Positions 1 to 7,917 of a stretch of 64,000 nucleotides of DNA are shown here, piece after piece (position 1 is the first letter of the stretch; the number at the start of each line of letters is the position of its first letter). The notes under the pieces were generated by a model that was given only the letters and a program-made list of their open reading frames with translations, did no database searches and was not told where the DNA came from. The position numbers were made by a program, and so were the translations under genes. This stretch comes from Neorhizobium galegae (GTDB taxonomy: Bacteria > Pseudomonadota > Alphaproteobacteria > Rhizobiales > Rhizobiaceae), in the NCBI RefSeq assembly GCF_017877055.1, contig NZ_JAGIPG010000001.1:558001-622000 (forward strand). Direction: 5' to 3'.

Positions 1-2142
1 GTCTTTGCCTATCGCATGTACTGGTTCCAGCGGTTCGACAAGGTCGACAAGGCGTCGCTGACCTATGACGGCATCGCCGCCTGGGAGCAGCAATACGTGA
101 TCGGTGCGTTCCTCGCCGCCTTTCTGCTCGGCGTTGCCAGCGGCTACGCCCTGCTCGTGCTGGAAAACCCGTTCGTCGGCTTTACCTGCATCGCCATGAC
201 GCTCGGCTCGATGATGTCGATCGTCGGCCGCAACTACGGCTCGCGCATCGCCGTCGATCTCCAGACGCTCGGCTGCTGCGGTCCGATCCTGATCGCCTGC
301 CTGTTCACCGAGGATCTGCACCTGGCGCTGATGTCGCTGCTGCTCATCCCGTTCGGCCTTACCACAAGGTCGATGGCCAACGGCGTGCGCGAATTCCTTT
401 ATGAAAACGTCATCGCCTCGCGGAAGATGGCGATCATCGCCGACCGCTTCGATATCGCCTTGAAGACGATTTCGCATGGCCTGGTGATGCTCGACGGCGA
501 AGGCAAGATCCAGGTGATCAACCGCCGAGCCCGCGATCTGCTCGGCCTCGACAAGAAGAGCGATCTCAAGGACCGCGATTTCGCCGCCGTGCTCTGCGAG
601 GACGCGGAGAATGCGCCCGAGGCCATCCTGCGCCAACTTTCCAAACTGGCCGACGGCTCGCTCGAACGCGCGCTCTTCAAATTCAAGGACGACCGCCATC
701 TCGAATTCTCGGTCAGCCCGCGCACCGACGGCGGTGTCGTGCTGATCTTCGAAGACGTCACCGCCCGTCTCGCCGCCGAGGAAAAGGTGCTGCACATGGT
801 GCGGTTCGACGCCTTGACCGGCCTGCCGAACCGCGGCCACTTCGCCGAACTTGCCACCAGGAAGCTGAAGCGTCGCGGCGAGGCGCTCGCGGCGCTCGCC
901 ATGTTCGACGTCGACGGGTTCAAGCACGTCAACGACCTGCGCGGTCATGTGGTCGGCGACCGGCTGCTGGCTGCGATCTCGGCACGGCTTTCGGCGCTGA
1001 AGAGCGACGGTCTGCTGGCGGGCCGTCTGGTCGGCGATGAATTCGTCGTATTGCTGACCGGCGGCGACGACAGTTGCGAGCTGGAGCGTCAGGTCCGGCG
1101 CATTCACGCGGAGATCCAGGGCGACTATTACGTCGACGGGCTTCGCCTTCCCGTTTCGATGAACAGCGGTTGCGTCATCCTGCCATCGCAGGACTTCGAC
1201 ATGGAAAACTGGCAGATCAAAGCGGACCTTGCCCTCAACCATGCGAAATCCACGGGCAACGGCACGTTGACCGTGTTCCTGTCCGAAATGGACGCCCAGT
1301 ATATCGACGAGCAGAAGCTCCGCGTCGATCTTCGCCAGGCGATCGAGAACCAGGGTCTGCATGTCGTCTATCAGCCGATGTATCGCCCCGATGGCTCGGG
1401 CATCGAATGCAGCGAGGCGCTGGTGCGCTGGCGTCATCCGGAGCGCGGCATGGTGGGGCCGAACGTGTTCATCCCCATGGCCGAGGATATGGGCCTCGTC
1501 TCGCACATCACCCGTCTGGTGCTCGACCAGGCCTGCCGCGACTGTGCGACCTGGCCGGAGCCAATGGCCGTTTCCGTCAACCTTTCGATCCAGGACCTGC
1601 GCAACGACGATATCGTCGCTTATGCGGCGGATGTGCTGAAGCGCTATTCGCTCGATCCGTCGCGGCTGCATCTCGAAGTCACCGAAAGCTGCTTCATGGA
1701 CGAGCCGGTGGCGGTCAGCGCCATTCTCAACCAGTTCCGCGTGACCGGGGTGACGATTGCGATCGACGATTTCGGCACCGGCTTCTCGAGCCTCAGCTAT
1801 CTGGACTCCCTGCCGCTGGACGTGGTCAAGATCGACCGGGCGTTCATCCGCAATATCGCCGAGGACCAGCGCAAGCTGAAGCTCCTGCGCGGCATCGTGC
1901 ATCTGTCGCGCGAACTCGGCCTCAAGATCGTCGTCGAAGGCGTGGAGACCAAGGAGCAGCTCGCGCTGGTCAACCGCCACCGGTTCTCCGACCTGGTCCA
2001 GGGCTACGTGTTTTCCATGCCGGTCGCTTCCGAAAAGATCATCGAGCTGGCGGCCGAGGCCGCTCCGGCGGCCAAGCTTTCGGCCATTCGGCGTGGTGCC
2101 AAAAGTGCACAGGCCTCGCCTCTTCGGGCCGCGGCACGCTGA
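1..2142 (+). CDS. Membrane-anchored PAS-GGDEF-EAL protein (c-di-GMP turnover), 5'-truncated by the window
   Basis: The reading frame is open to base 1, so the true start may lie upstream; the first ATG is at 16. Counting from it, hydrophobic segments span about residues 28-115, a PAS-like segment about 145-250, a GGDEF domain about 258-420 and an EAL domain about 435-680. The EAL domain keeps SEALVRW (EAL at 467-469), DDFGTGFSSL (584-593) and VVEGVET, so phosphodiesterase activity against cyclic di-GMP is plausible. The GGDEF signature reads RLVGDEF (first Gly replaced by Val at 339) and no RxxD inhibitory site precedes it, so cyclase activity is doubtful and the domain may only sense GTP. 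Family assignment is firm; the activity balance is inferred. Confidence 0.9.
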   Translation, partial: VFAYRMYWFQRFDKVDKASLTYDGIAAWEQQYVIGAFLAAFLLGVASGYALLVLENPFVGFTCIAMTLGSMMSIVGRNYGSRIAVDLQTLGCCGPILIACLFTEDLHLALMSLLLIPFGLTTRSMANGVREFLYENVIASRKMAIIADRFDIALKTISHGLVMLDGEGKIQVINRRARDLLGLDKKSDLKDRDFAAVLCEDAENAPEAILRQLSKLADGSLERALFKFKDDRHLEFSVSPRTDGGVVLIFEDVTARLAAEEKVLHMVRFDALTGLPNRGHFAELATRKLKRRGEALAALAMFDVDGFKHVNDLRGHVVGDRLLAAISARLSALKSDGLLAGRLVGDEFVVLLTGGDDSCELERQVRRIHAEIQGDYYVDGLRLPVSMNSGCVILPSQDFDMENWQIKADLALNHAKSTGNGTLTVFLSEMDAQYIDEQKLRVDLRQAIENQGLHVVYQPMYRPDGSGIECSEALVRWRHPERGMVGPNVFIPMAEDMGLVSHITRLVLDQACRDCATWPEPMAVSVNLSIQDLRNDDIVAYAADVLKRYSLDPSRLHLEVTESCFMDEPVAVSAILNQFRVTGVTIAIDDFGTGFSSLSYLDSLPLDVVKIDRAFIRNIAEDQRKLKLLRGIVHLSRELGLKIVVEGVETKEQLALVNRHRFSDLVQGYVFSMPVASEKIIELAAEAAPAAKLSAIRRGAKSAQASPLRAAAR

Positions 2143-2182
2143 GTTCTGCCTGAAATTGAAACGATGTTAACGGATTTGGTAC

Positions 2183-2213
2183 GTTAACAAACGGTCATTA
2201 ATCGTTTGTTAAC
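2183..2213. promoter_or_regulatory. Perfect 11-bp inverted repeat in AT-rich intergenic region
   Basis: GTTAACAAACG (2183-2193) and CGTTTGTTAAC (2203-2213) are perfect reverse complements around a 9-nt spacer. The 2143-2296 gap is strikingly AT-rich and contains repeated TTAAC words. The right arm overlaps a CtrA-type box. No T-run follows, so an operator is likelier than a terminator. Confidence 0.6.
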
Positions 2214-2291
2214 CATAACATTTAGATTTTTATTCAATTTTCGTTCCATTCATTGCGGGCTATGGGCATTTTAGGGTTAATCCATGGTTAA
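2198..2291 (+). promoter_or_regulatory. Two CtrA-type boxes upstream of the FeeM-like gene
   Basis: TTAA-N7-TTAAC occurs exactly at 2198-2213 and TTAA-N7-TTAA at 2277-2291. The first fits the alphaproteobacterial CtrA consensus fully; the second has A instead of the final C. The second ends just 5 bp before the ATG at 2297, a position suited to repression, while the first could activate. Binding is inferred from the motif only. Confidence 0.55.
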
Positions 2292-2296
2292 AGCTC

Positions 2297-3070
2297 ATGG
2301 AACAAATGCCAATGCCCTTAGGTCAAACGTTTTCAGACGGAAACTTTTCAGCCAAGCTCCTCTCCACCCTCGACCATGTCGAATACCGGCGGATCGAGAG
2401 CAACGAGGATTTCGAGGATATCGCCCGGCTGCGATACAAGGCCTACAAGGCCCATAACGTGCTGCCGGTGGCGGCGACCAAGCTCATCGACGAGATCGAT
2501 TTCGACAAGAATGCGCATGTCTTCGGTGTCTATTACGACGAGGAACTGGTCAGCACGATCCGGCTCCACCACGTCACGCCGGAACACCGGGTCTGCCAGT
2601 CGATCAGCATTTTCCCCGAGGCCGTGAATGGCCTTCTGGACGCCGGGATGACGCTGATCGACTCGGCGCGTTTCGCGATCGCCCCAGAATATGCCAGCGA
2701 ACTTTCGGCCATGCCTTACCTGACGGTACGGCTGACGCCTGTCGCGGCGATCTATTTCGACGCGGACCGCGTGCTGCAGCCGATCCGTCCGGCGCATGCG
2801 GCATTTTATCGCCGGTTCTTCTACGCCCAGCCGCTGGTGCCGCCGCGGCGCATCCCGACATACGATTTCGATCTGATGCTGCTCGCCTCGCAGACCCGCG
2901 AATTGCGCTCCAAGATGATGAAGCGATTTCCAGCGTTCCAGTCGGAGGCCTATGAGCGCCGCATGCTGTTTGCGCGCTCCTCGAATTTCGACACCGCGCC
3001 GCTCACCATCCTGCCGACGGCCCGCATCGCCGGCCGGCCGAATTCCCCCGAAATGTCCTACCTGACCTGA
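2297..3070 (+). CDS. FeeM-like N-acyl amino acid synthase domain protein (GNAT/autoinducer-synthase fold)
   Basis: This 257-residue protein resembles the N-acyl amino acid synthase FeeM group, distant relatives of acyl-homoserine-lactone synthases. Those enzymes join an acyl chain from acyl-ACP to an amino acid amine. Supporting stretches are an N-terminal RLRYKAYKAHN helix (about residues 44-54), the central DEIDFDKNAHVFGVYYD segment and STIRLHHV, where the GNAT core should lie. The start at 2297 has no clear Shine-Dalgarno sequence; ATG at 2306 is an alternative. It is monocistronic between an AT-rich promoter region and a 190-bp gap. Its acyl donor and acceptor cannot be told from sequence, and it could be a structural homologue with another substrate. 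Confidence 0.65.
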   Translation: MEQMPMPLGQTFSDGNFSAKLLSTLDHVEYRRIESNEDFEDIARLRYKAYKAHNVLPVAATKLIDEIDFDKNAHVFGVYYDEELVSTIRLHHVTPEHRVCQSISIFPEAVNGLLDAGMTLIDSARFAIAPEYASELSAMPYLTVRLTPVAAIYFDADRVLQPIRPAHAAFYRRFFYAQPLVPPRRIPTYDFDLMLLASQTRELRSKMMKRFPAFQSEAYERRMLFARSSNFDTAPLTILPTARIAGRPNSPEMSYLT

Positions 3071-3259
3071 ACCACCTTTATCGGGCGTACCGGAAGCCAT
3101 TGTGGCGGCATTGCGCTTTCCCATGGCTTTGTGTAAGGCCTGAAGTGACCTCCATCGTGCCGAACGAGGCATGATTCCGGATGTCGCCAAGGGTTTTCCC
3201 GCAGGCGCCGACGCTTTGATCGAGCGGGCAGCGTGCGGCCGATGAAGGAGACGGGACTG

Positions 3260-3484
3260 ATGGACAATCACCAGAGCGGGCCGGTGGAAACGGGTGCTTC
3301 GATGGATTATGTGGAGCACGACAGGACCTACAACGCCTTCATCGCAGGTGCGAAATGGGGTACGATGGTCATCGTCATCCTGATGATCGCCATGGCTGCC
3401 GGTTTCTTCGGCGGAGCGGGTTTCATCGGCAGCCTTCTCGTCTTCATCATTCTCAATATCGCCGGCGTTTTCCTGCTGCGTTGA
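3260..3484 (+). CDS. aa3-type cytochrome c oxidase subunit IV-like small membrane protein
   Basis: The product is 74 residues: a short soluble N-terminus with the MDYVEHDRTYNAFI motif, then a Gly-rich two-part membrane segment ending LNIAGVFLLR. This matches the small bacterial aa3 oxidase subunit IV family, which has one transmembrane helix and uncertain function. The start at 3260 is chosen because AAGGAG lies nine bases upstream (3245-3250); an in-frame ATG at 3233 would lack such a site. No other oxidase subunit lies nearby, which is common for this peripheral subunit. It stands about 90 bp ahead of pntAA but a palindrome separates the two. Confidence 0.75.
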   Translation: MDNHQSGPVETGASMDYVEHDRTYNAFIAGAKWGTMVIVILMIAMAAGFFGGAGFIGSLLVFIILNIAGVFLLR

Positions 3485-3520
3485 TCCGGTTCGGCCGATC
3501 CGGCCACCGGCTTTGAGGCA

Positions 3521-3538
3521 GGGCGAAATATTTCGCCC
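3521..3538. promoter_or_regulatory. Perfect 18-bp palindrome upstream of pntAA
   Basis: GGGCGAAATATTTCGCCC is fully self-complementary. It lies 33 bp before the pntAA start codon at 3571 and after the stop of the preceding gene, the right place for a dimeric repressor or activator of the pnt operon. The cognate regulator is not identifiable. Confidence 0.5.
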
Positions 3539-3570
3539 GCCTTGCGATATCGACTGGGAGGAGACAGTCT

Positions 3571-4869
3571 TTGCCGAAGATCGTATTTGTATGCCGTGAA
3601 GGTTCCGACGAACCGCGCGTTGCCGCTTCGCCCGAGAGCGTCAAGCGGCTTTCTGGACTTGGCTTGTCCGTTCTGGTTGAGAGCGGTGCAGGCCTTTCCT
3701 CCGGTGTTCCCGACGCGGATTTCGAAGCCACGGGCGCCCGCATTGCCGGTCCCGGCGAGGTCGGTTCGGCGGATATCATTCTGAAGGTCAACCGGCCGAC
3801 GGCGGCCGAGACGGCGTCCTACAAGCCGGGCGCCGTGGTGTTCGCCGTCATGGACCCATATGGCAACGAGGCGGCGCTTGCGGACATGGCAAGAGCCGGG
3901 CTCACCACCTTTGCCATGGAGCTGATGCCGCGCATCACCCGCGCCCAGTCGATGGACGTGCTGTCTTCCCAGGCGAACCTTGCCGGCTATCGCGCCGTCA
4001 TCGACGCGTCCCATGAATATGGCCGCGCCATGCCGATGATGATGACCGCCGCCGGCACCGTGCCCGCGGCAAAGGTGTTCGTCATGGGGGCGGGCGTTGC
4101 CGGCCTGCAGGCGATCGCCACTGCCCGCCGTCTCGGCGCCGTCGTGTCTGCGACCGACGTTCGCCCCGCCGCCAAGGAACAGGTCGCCTCGCTCGGCGCC
4201 AAGTTCATCGCGGTCGAGGACGAGGAATTCAAGGCAGCGGAAACCGCTGCCGGTTATGCCAAGCCGATGTCGGAAGCCTATCAGGCCAAGCAGGCGGCAT
4301 TGGTTGCCGAGCATATCGCTAAGCAGGACATCGTCATCACCACGGCCCTCATTCCCGGCCGTCCGGCCCCGAAACTGGTGTCGCGCGCCATGCTGGCCTC
4401 GATGAAACCGGGTTCGGTGGCGGTCGACCTTGCCGTCGAGCGTGGCGGCAATATCGAAGGTTCGGAAAAGGGCAAGATTGCCGATGTCGAGGGCGTCACG
4501 GTGATCGGCTACGCCAATGTCGCCGGCCGTATCGCGGCGTCGGCTTCGGCGCTCTATGCCCGCAACCTGTTCGCCTTCATCGAGACCATGGTCGACAAGG
4601 GCACGAAGGAGTTCGCGGTCAATCCCGAGGACGAGCTCGTCAAGGCGACCATGCTGACCCATGGCGGATCCGTTGTGCATCCGAGTTTTGCGGCCGCCGC
4701 GGCAATGCCTGCCGGCGAGATGCCGGTTGTTGCGCCAGTCGCAACGGCTGGCCCGGTCGTGACACCGGCAGAGGAGCCGGGTGCCCCCAAACCGGCGCGT
4801 GCCGGCAAAAAACCTGCCGCAGTTGTCGCCGAAGAGGGCGTGGACGCCGCAGCCGAGGAGAAGCTTTGA
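3571..4869 (+). CDS. pntAA: NAD(P) transhydrogenase subunit alpha part 1 (PntAA)
   Basis: This is the soluble NAD(H)-binding domain I of proton-translocating transhydrogenase, which uses the proton gradient to move hydride from NADH to NADP+. The 432-residue product has the Rossmann motif VFVMGAGVAGLQA, followed by SATDVRP, and the conserved RAQSMDVLSSQANLAGYRAV region. The last 60 residues are a low-complexity Ala/Pro/Lys tail. The start is TTG at 3571, supported by GGGAGGAGAC just upstream. The stop overlaps the next start as TGATG, so the genes are translationally coupled. Domains I, II and III are carried on three polypeptides, the arrangement known from Rhodospirillum-type alphaproteobacteria. 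Confidence 0.95.
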   Translation: MPKIVFVCREGSDEPRVAASPESVKRLSGLGLSVLVESGAGLSSGVPDADFEATGARIAGPGEVGSADIILKVNRPTAAETASYKPGAVVFAVMDPYGNEAALADMARAGLTTFAMELMPRITRAQSMDVLSSQANLAGYRAVIDASHEYGRAMPMMMTAAGTVPAAKVFVMGAGVAGLQAIATARRLGAVVSATDVRPAAKEQVASLGAKFIAVEDEEFKAAETAAGYAKPMSEAYQAKQAALVAEHIAKQDIVITTALIPGRPAPKLVSRAMLASMKPGSVAVDLAVERGGNIEGSEKGKIADVEGVTVIGYANVAGRIAASASALYARNLFAFIETMVDKGTKEFAVNPEDELVKATMLTHGGSVVHPSFAAAAAMPAGEMPVVAPVATAGPVVTPAEEPGAPKPARAGKKPAAVVAEEGVDAAAEEKL

Positions 4870-5267
4870 TGGCCAGTGAATCCATGAACAAGGCGCTGGA
4901 GCAGCTCGACCAGGCCGTGACCGCCGTGATGACCGCCGCCGCCCAGGCGCCGGAAGCGGCGAGCGCCGCAACCGGTGGCGCAATCGATCCTTTCGTCTTC
5001 CGTCTGGCGATCTTCGTGCTGTCGATCTTCGTTGGCTATTACGTCGTCTGGTCGGTGACGCCGGCGCTGCACACGCCGCTGATGGCCGTCACCAACGCGA
5101 TCTCCTCGGTCATCGTCGTTGGCGCGCTGCTTGCGGTCGGCGTATCGGCGAGCGGCTTTGCGACCGGCTTCGGTTTTGTCGCGCTGGTGCTCGTCTCGGT
5201 GAACATCTTTGGCGGCTTCCTGGTGACCAGCCGGATGCTCGCCATGTACAAGAAAAAAGATCGCTGA
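4869..5267 (+). CDS. pntAB: NAD(P) transhydrogenase subunit alpha part 2 (PntAB)
   Basis: The 132-residue protein supplies the alpha-derived membrane helices of domain II. After a charged and Ala-rich N-terminus come hydrophobic stretches, including FRLAIFVLSIFVGYYVVWSV and the typical HTPLMAVTNAISSVIVVGAL. The ATG at 4869 sits inside the TGATG overlap with pntAA; a TTG three bases earlier is a weaker alternative. It is followed 13 bp later by pntB, so the operon order is AA-AB-B. The protein acts in the inner membrane as part of the proton channel. Confidence 0.93.
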   Translation: MASESMNKALEQLDQAVTAVMTAAAQAPEAASAATGGAIDPFVFRLAIFVLSIFVGYYVVWSVTPALHTPLMAVTNAISSVIVVGALLAVGVSASGFATGFGFVALVLVSVNIFGGFLVTSRMLAMYKKKDR

Positions 5268-5280
5268 GGGTTCGGATCAC

Positions 5281-6681
5281 ATGTCGCAGAGCCTCGCAGC
5301 TTTCCTCTATCTCGTCTCCGGCGTGCTGTTCATCATGGCGCTCCGGGGTCTCTCCCACCCGACGACCAGCCGCAAGGGCAATGTCTACGGCATGGTCGGC
5401 ATGGGTATCGCCATCGTCACCACCCTGCTGCTCGCCACCCCCACATTCGGTGGCTTCATCCTGATCGTGCTGGCGCTCAGCCTCGGCGGCGGGGCGGGGG
5501 CCTATATCGCCCGCACCATTCCGATGACGGCGATGCCGCAGCTCGTCGCCGGCTTCCATTCGCTGGTCGGCTTTGCCGCCGTGATGGTGGCGGCGGCAGC
5601 GCTTTATGCGCCCGATTCCTTCGGCATCGGCGCGATCGGCCATATCCATGGCCAGGCGCTGATCGAACTGGCGCTTGGTGCTGCGATCGGCGCGATCACC
5701 TTTACCGGTTCGGTCATCGCCTTCCTGAAGCTTGACGGGCGGATGTCCGGCAAGCCGATCATGCTGCCCTACCGGCACGCGATCAATATCGGCCTGCTGG
5801 TCCTGGTCGTCGTCTTCATCTTCGGCCTGGTGCAGACCGAAAGCCATTTCGACTTCTGGCTCGTCGTGGTACTGGCGCTGGCGCTCGGCGTGCTCCTGAT
5901 CGTGCCGATCGGGGGCGCCGACATGCCGGTCGTGGTGTCGATGCTGAACTCCTATTCCGGCTGGGCGGCCGCCGGCATCGGGTTTACGCTCGGCAATCTG
6001 GCGCTGATCATCACCGGTGCGCTGGTCGGCTCCTCCGGTGCGATCCTCTCCTACATAATGTGCAAGGGGATGAACCGCTCTTTCATCTCGGTTATATTGG
6101 GCGGCTTCGGCGGCGAGACGGCGTCTGCCGGTGCCGATGACGGTATCCAACGGACGGTGAAGCAGGGCTCCGCAGACGACGCGGCCTTCCTGATGTCGAA
6201 CGCCGAGAAGGTGATCATCGTGCCCGGTTACGGCATGGCCGTCGCTCAGGCCCAACATGCACTGCGCGAGCTTGCCGATACGCTGAAAAGCCACGGCGTC
6301 GAGGTGAAATACGCGATCCATCCGGTTGCCGGCCGCATGCCGGGCCATATGAACGTGCTGCTCGCCGAAGCCAACGTCCCCTATGACGAGGTCTTCGAAC
6401 TGGAAGACATCAACGCGGAGTTCGCGCAGGCCGACGTCGCCTATGTCATCGGCGCCAACGACGTCACCAACCCGGCGGCCCGCGACGACAAGACCTCGCC
6501 GATCTACGGCATGCCGATCCTCGACGTCGACAAGGCCAAGACCTGCCTGTTCGTCAAGCGCTCGCTCGGCTCGGGTTACGCCGGCATCGACAACACGCTG
6601 TTCTACAAGGACGGCACGATGATGCTGCTCGGCGACGCCAAGAAAATGACCGAGGACATCGTCAAGGCGATGAAGCACTGA
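5281..6681 (+). CDS. pntB: NAD(P) transhydrogenase subunit beta (PntB)
   Basis: The 466-residue subunit has about nine hydrophobic segments in residues 1-265 (domain II) and a soluble NADP(H)-binding domain III at the C-terminus. Domain III motifs are clear: VIIVPGYGMAVAQAQ, HPVAGRMPGHMNVLLAEA and VIGANDVTNPAA. Length and motif order are those of an intact family member. It is the last gene of the pnt operon and a strong intrinsic terminator follows within 25 bp. Confidence 0.95.
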   Translation: MSQSLAAFLYLVSGVLFIMALRGLSHPTTSRKGNVYGMVGMGIAIVTTLLLATPTFGGFILIVLALSLGGGAGAYIARTIPMTAMPQLVAGFHSLVGFAAVMVAAAALYAPDSFGIGAIGHIHGQALIELALGAAIGAITFTGSVIAFLKLDGRMSGKPIMLPYRHAINIGLLVLVVVFIFGLVQTESHFDFWLVVVLALALGVLLIVPIGGADMPVVVSMLNSYSGWAAAGIGFTLGNLALIITGALVGSSGAILSYIMCKGMNRSFISVILGGFGGETASAGADDGIQRTVKQGSADDAAFLMSNAEKVIIVPGYGMAVAQAQHALRELADTLKSHGVEVKYAIHPVAGRMPGHMNVLLAEANVPYDEVFELEDINAEFAQADVAYVIGANDVTNPAARDDKTSPIYGMPILDVDKAKTCLFVKRSLGSGYAGIDNTLFYKDGTMMLLGDAKKMTEDIVKAMKH

Positions 6682-6703
6682 GTGCGGATGCATAGCTAAG
6701 AGA

Positions 6704-6726
6704 GCCCGGCAGTGCCGGGCTTTTTT
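6704..6726 (+). terminator. Rho-independent terminator of the pnt operon
   Basis: GCCCGGC (6704-6710) and GCCGGGC (6714-6720) form a perfect 7-bp stem with a 3-nt loop, followed at once by six T residues. It begins 22 bp after the pntB stop. Confidence 0.93.
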
Positions 6727-6770
6727 GTGAAGACGGATCGTGCGACATTGAAGGGGAGCAGGAGGCCAGA

Positions 6771-6941
6771 ATGGCAAAGATTGCCGATCAGACACGCGCT
6801 GCTGAAGAGCTTTCCCCGCGGGAATCGCAAGAGCCTGCCTCGCAAGCCACCCGTGAAGAGGCCTTGAGACGATTGGGAAAATTCCGTGGCCGGCTTCCTG
6901 AAGATTTTGTCTTCGACCGGGATGATGCGAATTGCCGGTAA
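6771..6941 (+). CDS. 56-residue small protein with antitoxin-like C-terminus
   Basis: An ATG at 6771 preceded by a strong GGAGG site (about 6760-6765) opens a 56-codon frame ending TAA at 6941. The product is charged, with Glu/Arg-rich helix-like sequence (TREEALRRLGKFRGR) and the ending LPEDFVFDRDDANCR. That tail recalls the C-termini of several type II antitoxins, which often end LP-D-F-FDRDEAN-R, but I see no DNA-binding domain and no adjacent toxin. The next gene starts 10 bp downstream, so the two may be cotranscribed. It may be a remnant antitoxin or an unrelated small protein; the call rests on the ribosome site and composition. Confidence 0.5.
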   Translation: MAKIADQTRAAEELSPRESQEPASQATREEALRRLGKFRGRLPEDFVFDRDDANCR

Positions 6942-6951
6942 TTTTTCGAGC

Positions 6952-7917
6952 ATGACCATCCCCGCCAGCCACCCTTACGATTTCGATCCCACCTATGGCA
7001 TGGGGCTGAAGCAGCTTCAGGCGGTCCTGCCCCCGCAGGCACCGGAAGGGTTCGATGGGTTCTGGAAGGACCGCTACCGGCGTGCGATGACGGTCGATCC
7101 AGAGCCGGGCCTGCGCAAGAACGGGCTCGACCATCCGAAATGGCATGTCTTCGACATCGCCTACATGTCGAGCGGGCGGTTTCCGATCGGCGGGTGGCTG
7201 CTGTTGCCGAGAAAAGGTGAAATACGGCGCGGTCTGGTCGTCGGCCATGGTTATGGCGGACGTGACGCGCCGGATCTCGATATTCCGGTCGAGGAAACCG
7301 CTGTGCTGTTTCCCTGCTTTCGCGGCATGTCGCGCAGCACCCGTCCGCCGATCTCGCCGGATTCCCACTGGCATGTGCTGCATGACATCGACAAGCCGGA
7401 CCGCTACATCATTGGCGGTTGCGTCGAGGACCTGTGGGTCGGGGTAAGCATGCTGATCGCGCTTTATCCCTGGCTGTCGGGCCATGTCGGTTATAGCGGC
7501 ATCAGCTTCGGCGGCGGCATCGGCGGGCTTGCCATCCCCTTCGACAGCCGGATCGACCGAGGGCATCTGTCGCTGCCGACCTTCGGGCACCAGGAGCTGC
7601 GGCTGAAGCTGAAAAGCATCGGCAGCGCGGCTTCCGTCCAGGCCTATCAGGCGAAATACGGTAATGCGCTGAAGACGCTGCGCCTGCATGATTCGGCCGT
7701 GGCGGCGAGCCGCATTACGGTGCCGATGCTGATGAGCGTGGCGCTGTTCGATCCGGCGGTGGCGCCTCCATGCCAGTTCGCGGTCGCCAATGCCGTTCCG
7801 AAATCAAAATTTAACGAAAACTTCATCCTGGATGCCGGGCATTTCGATTATCCTGGCAGTGCGTCGCAAGAGGCGGCCCTTCGCGACAGGGTCGGACAGT
7901 TCTTCAAGGTGTCATGA
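6952..7917 (+). CDS. Acetylxylan esterase-like alpha/beta hydrolase
   Basis: The product (321 residues from ATG 6952) looks like the acetyl xylan esterase / cephalosporin-C deacetylase group. Visible features are GLVVGHGYGGRD near the oxyanion strand, the nucleophile elbow GYSGISFGGG, an acid-bearing ALFDPAVAPP turn and a C-terminal LDAGHFDYPG histidine. The frame continues upstream to GTG 6886, but that region overlaps the preceding small gene, so 6952 is preferred despite a weak ribosome site. It has no signal peptide and should be cytoplasmic. The stop overlaps the following hydrolase gene as ATGA, so the two hydrolases form one translational unit. The substrate is unknown. Confidence 0.7.
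   Translation: MTIPASHPYDFDPTYGMGLKQLQAVLPPQAPEGFDGFWKDRYRRAMTVDPEPGLRKNGLDHPKWHVFDIAYMSSGRFPIGGWLLLPRKGEIRRGLVVGHGYGGRDAPDLDIPVEETAVLFPCFRGMSRSTRPPISPDSHWHVLHDIDKPDRYIIGGCVEDLWVGVSMLIALYPWLSGHVGYSGISFGGGIGGLAIPFDSRIDRGHLSLPTFGHQELRLKLKSIGSAASVQAYQAKYGNALKTLRLHDSAVAASRITVPMLMSVALFDPAVAPPCQFAVANAVPKSKFNENFILDAGHFDYPGSASQEAALRDRVGQFFKVS

Noticed and set aside
5110-7689. 859-codon minus-strand frame across pntB and the esterase
   Set aside because: It runs through a strong terminator and three well-identified genes on the other strand.
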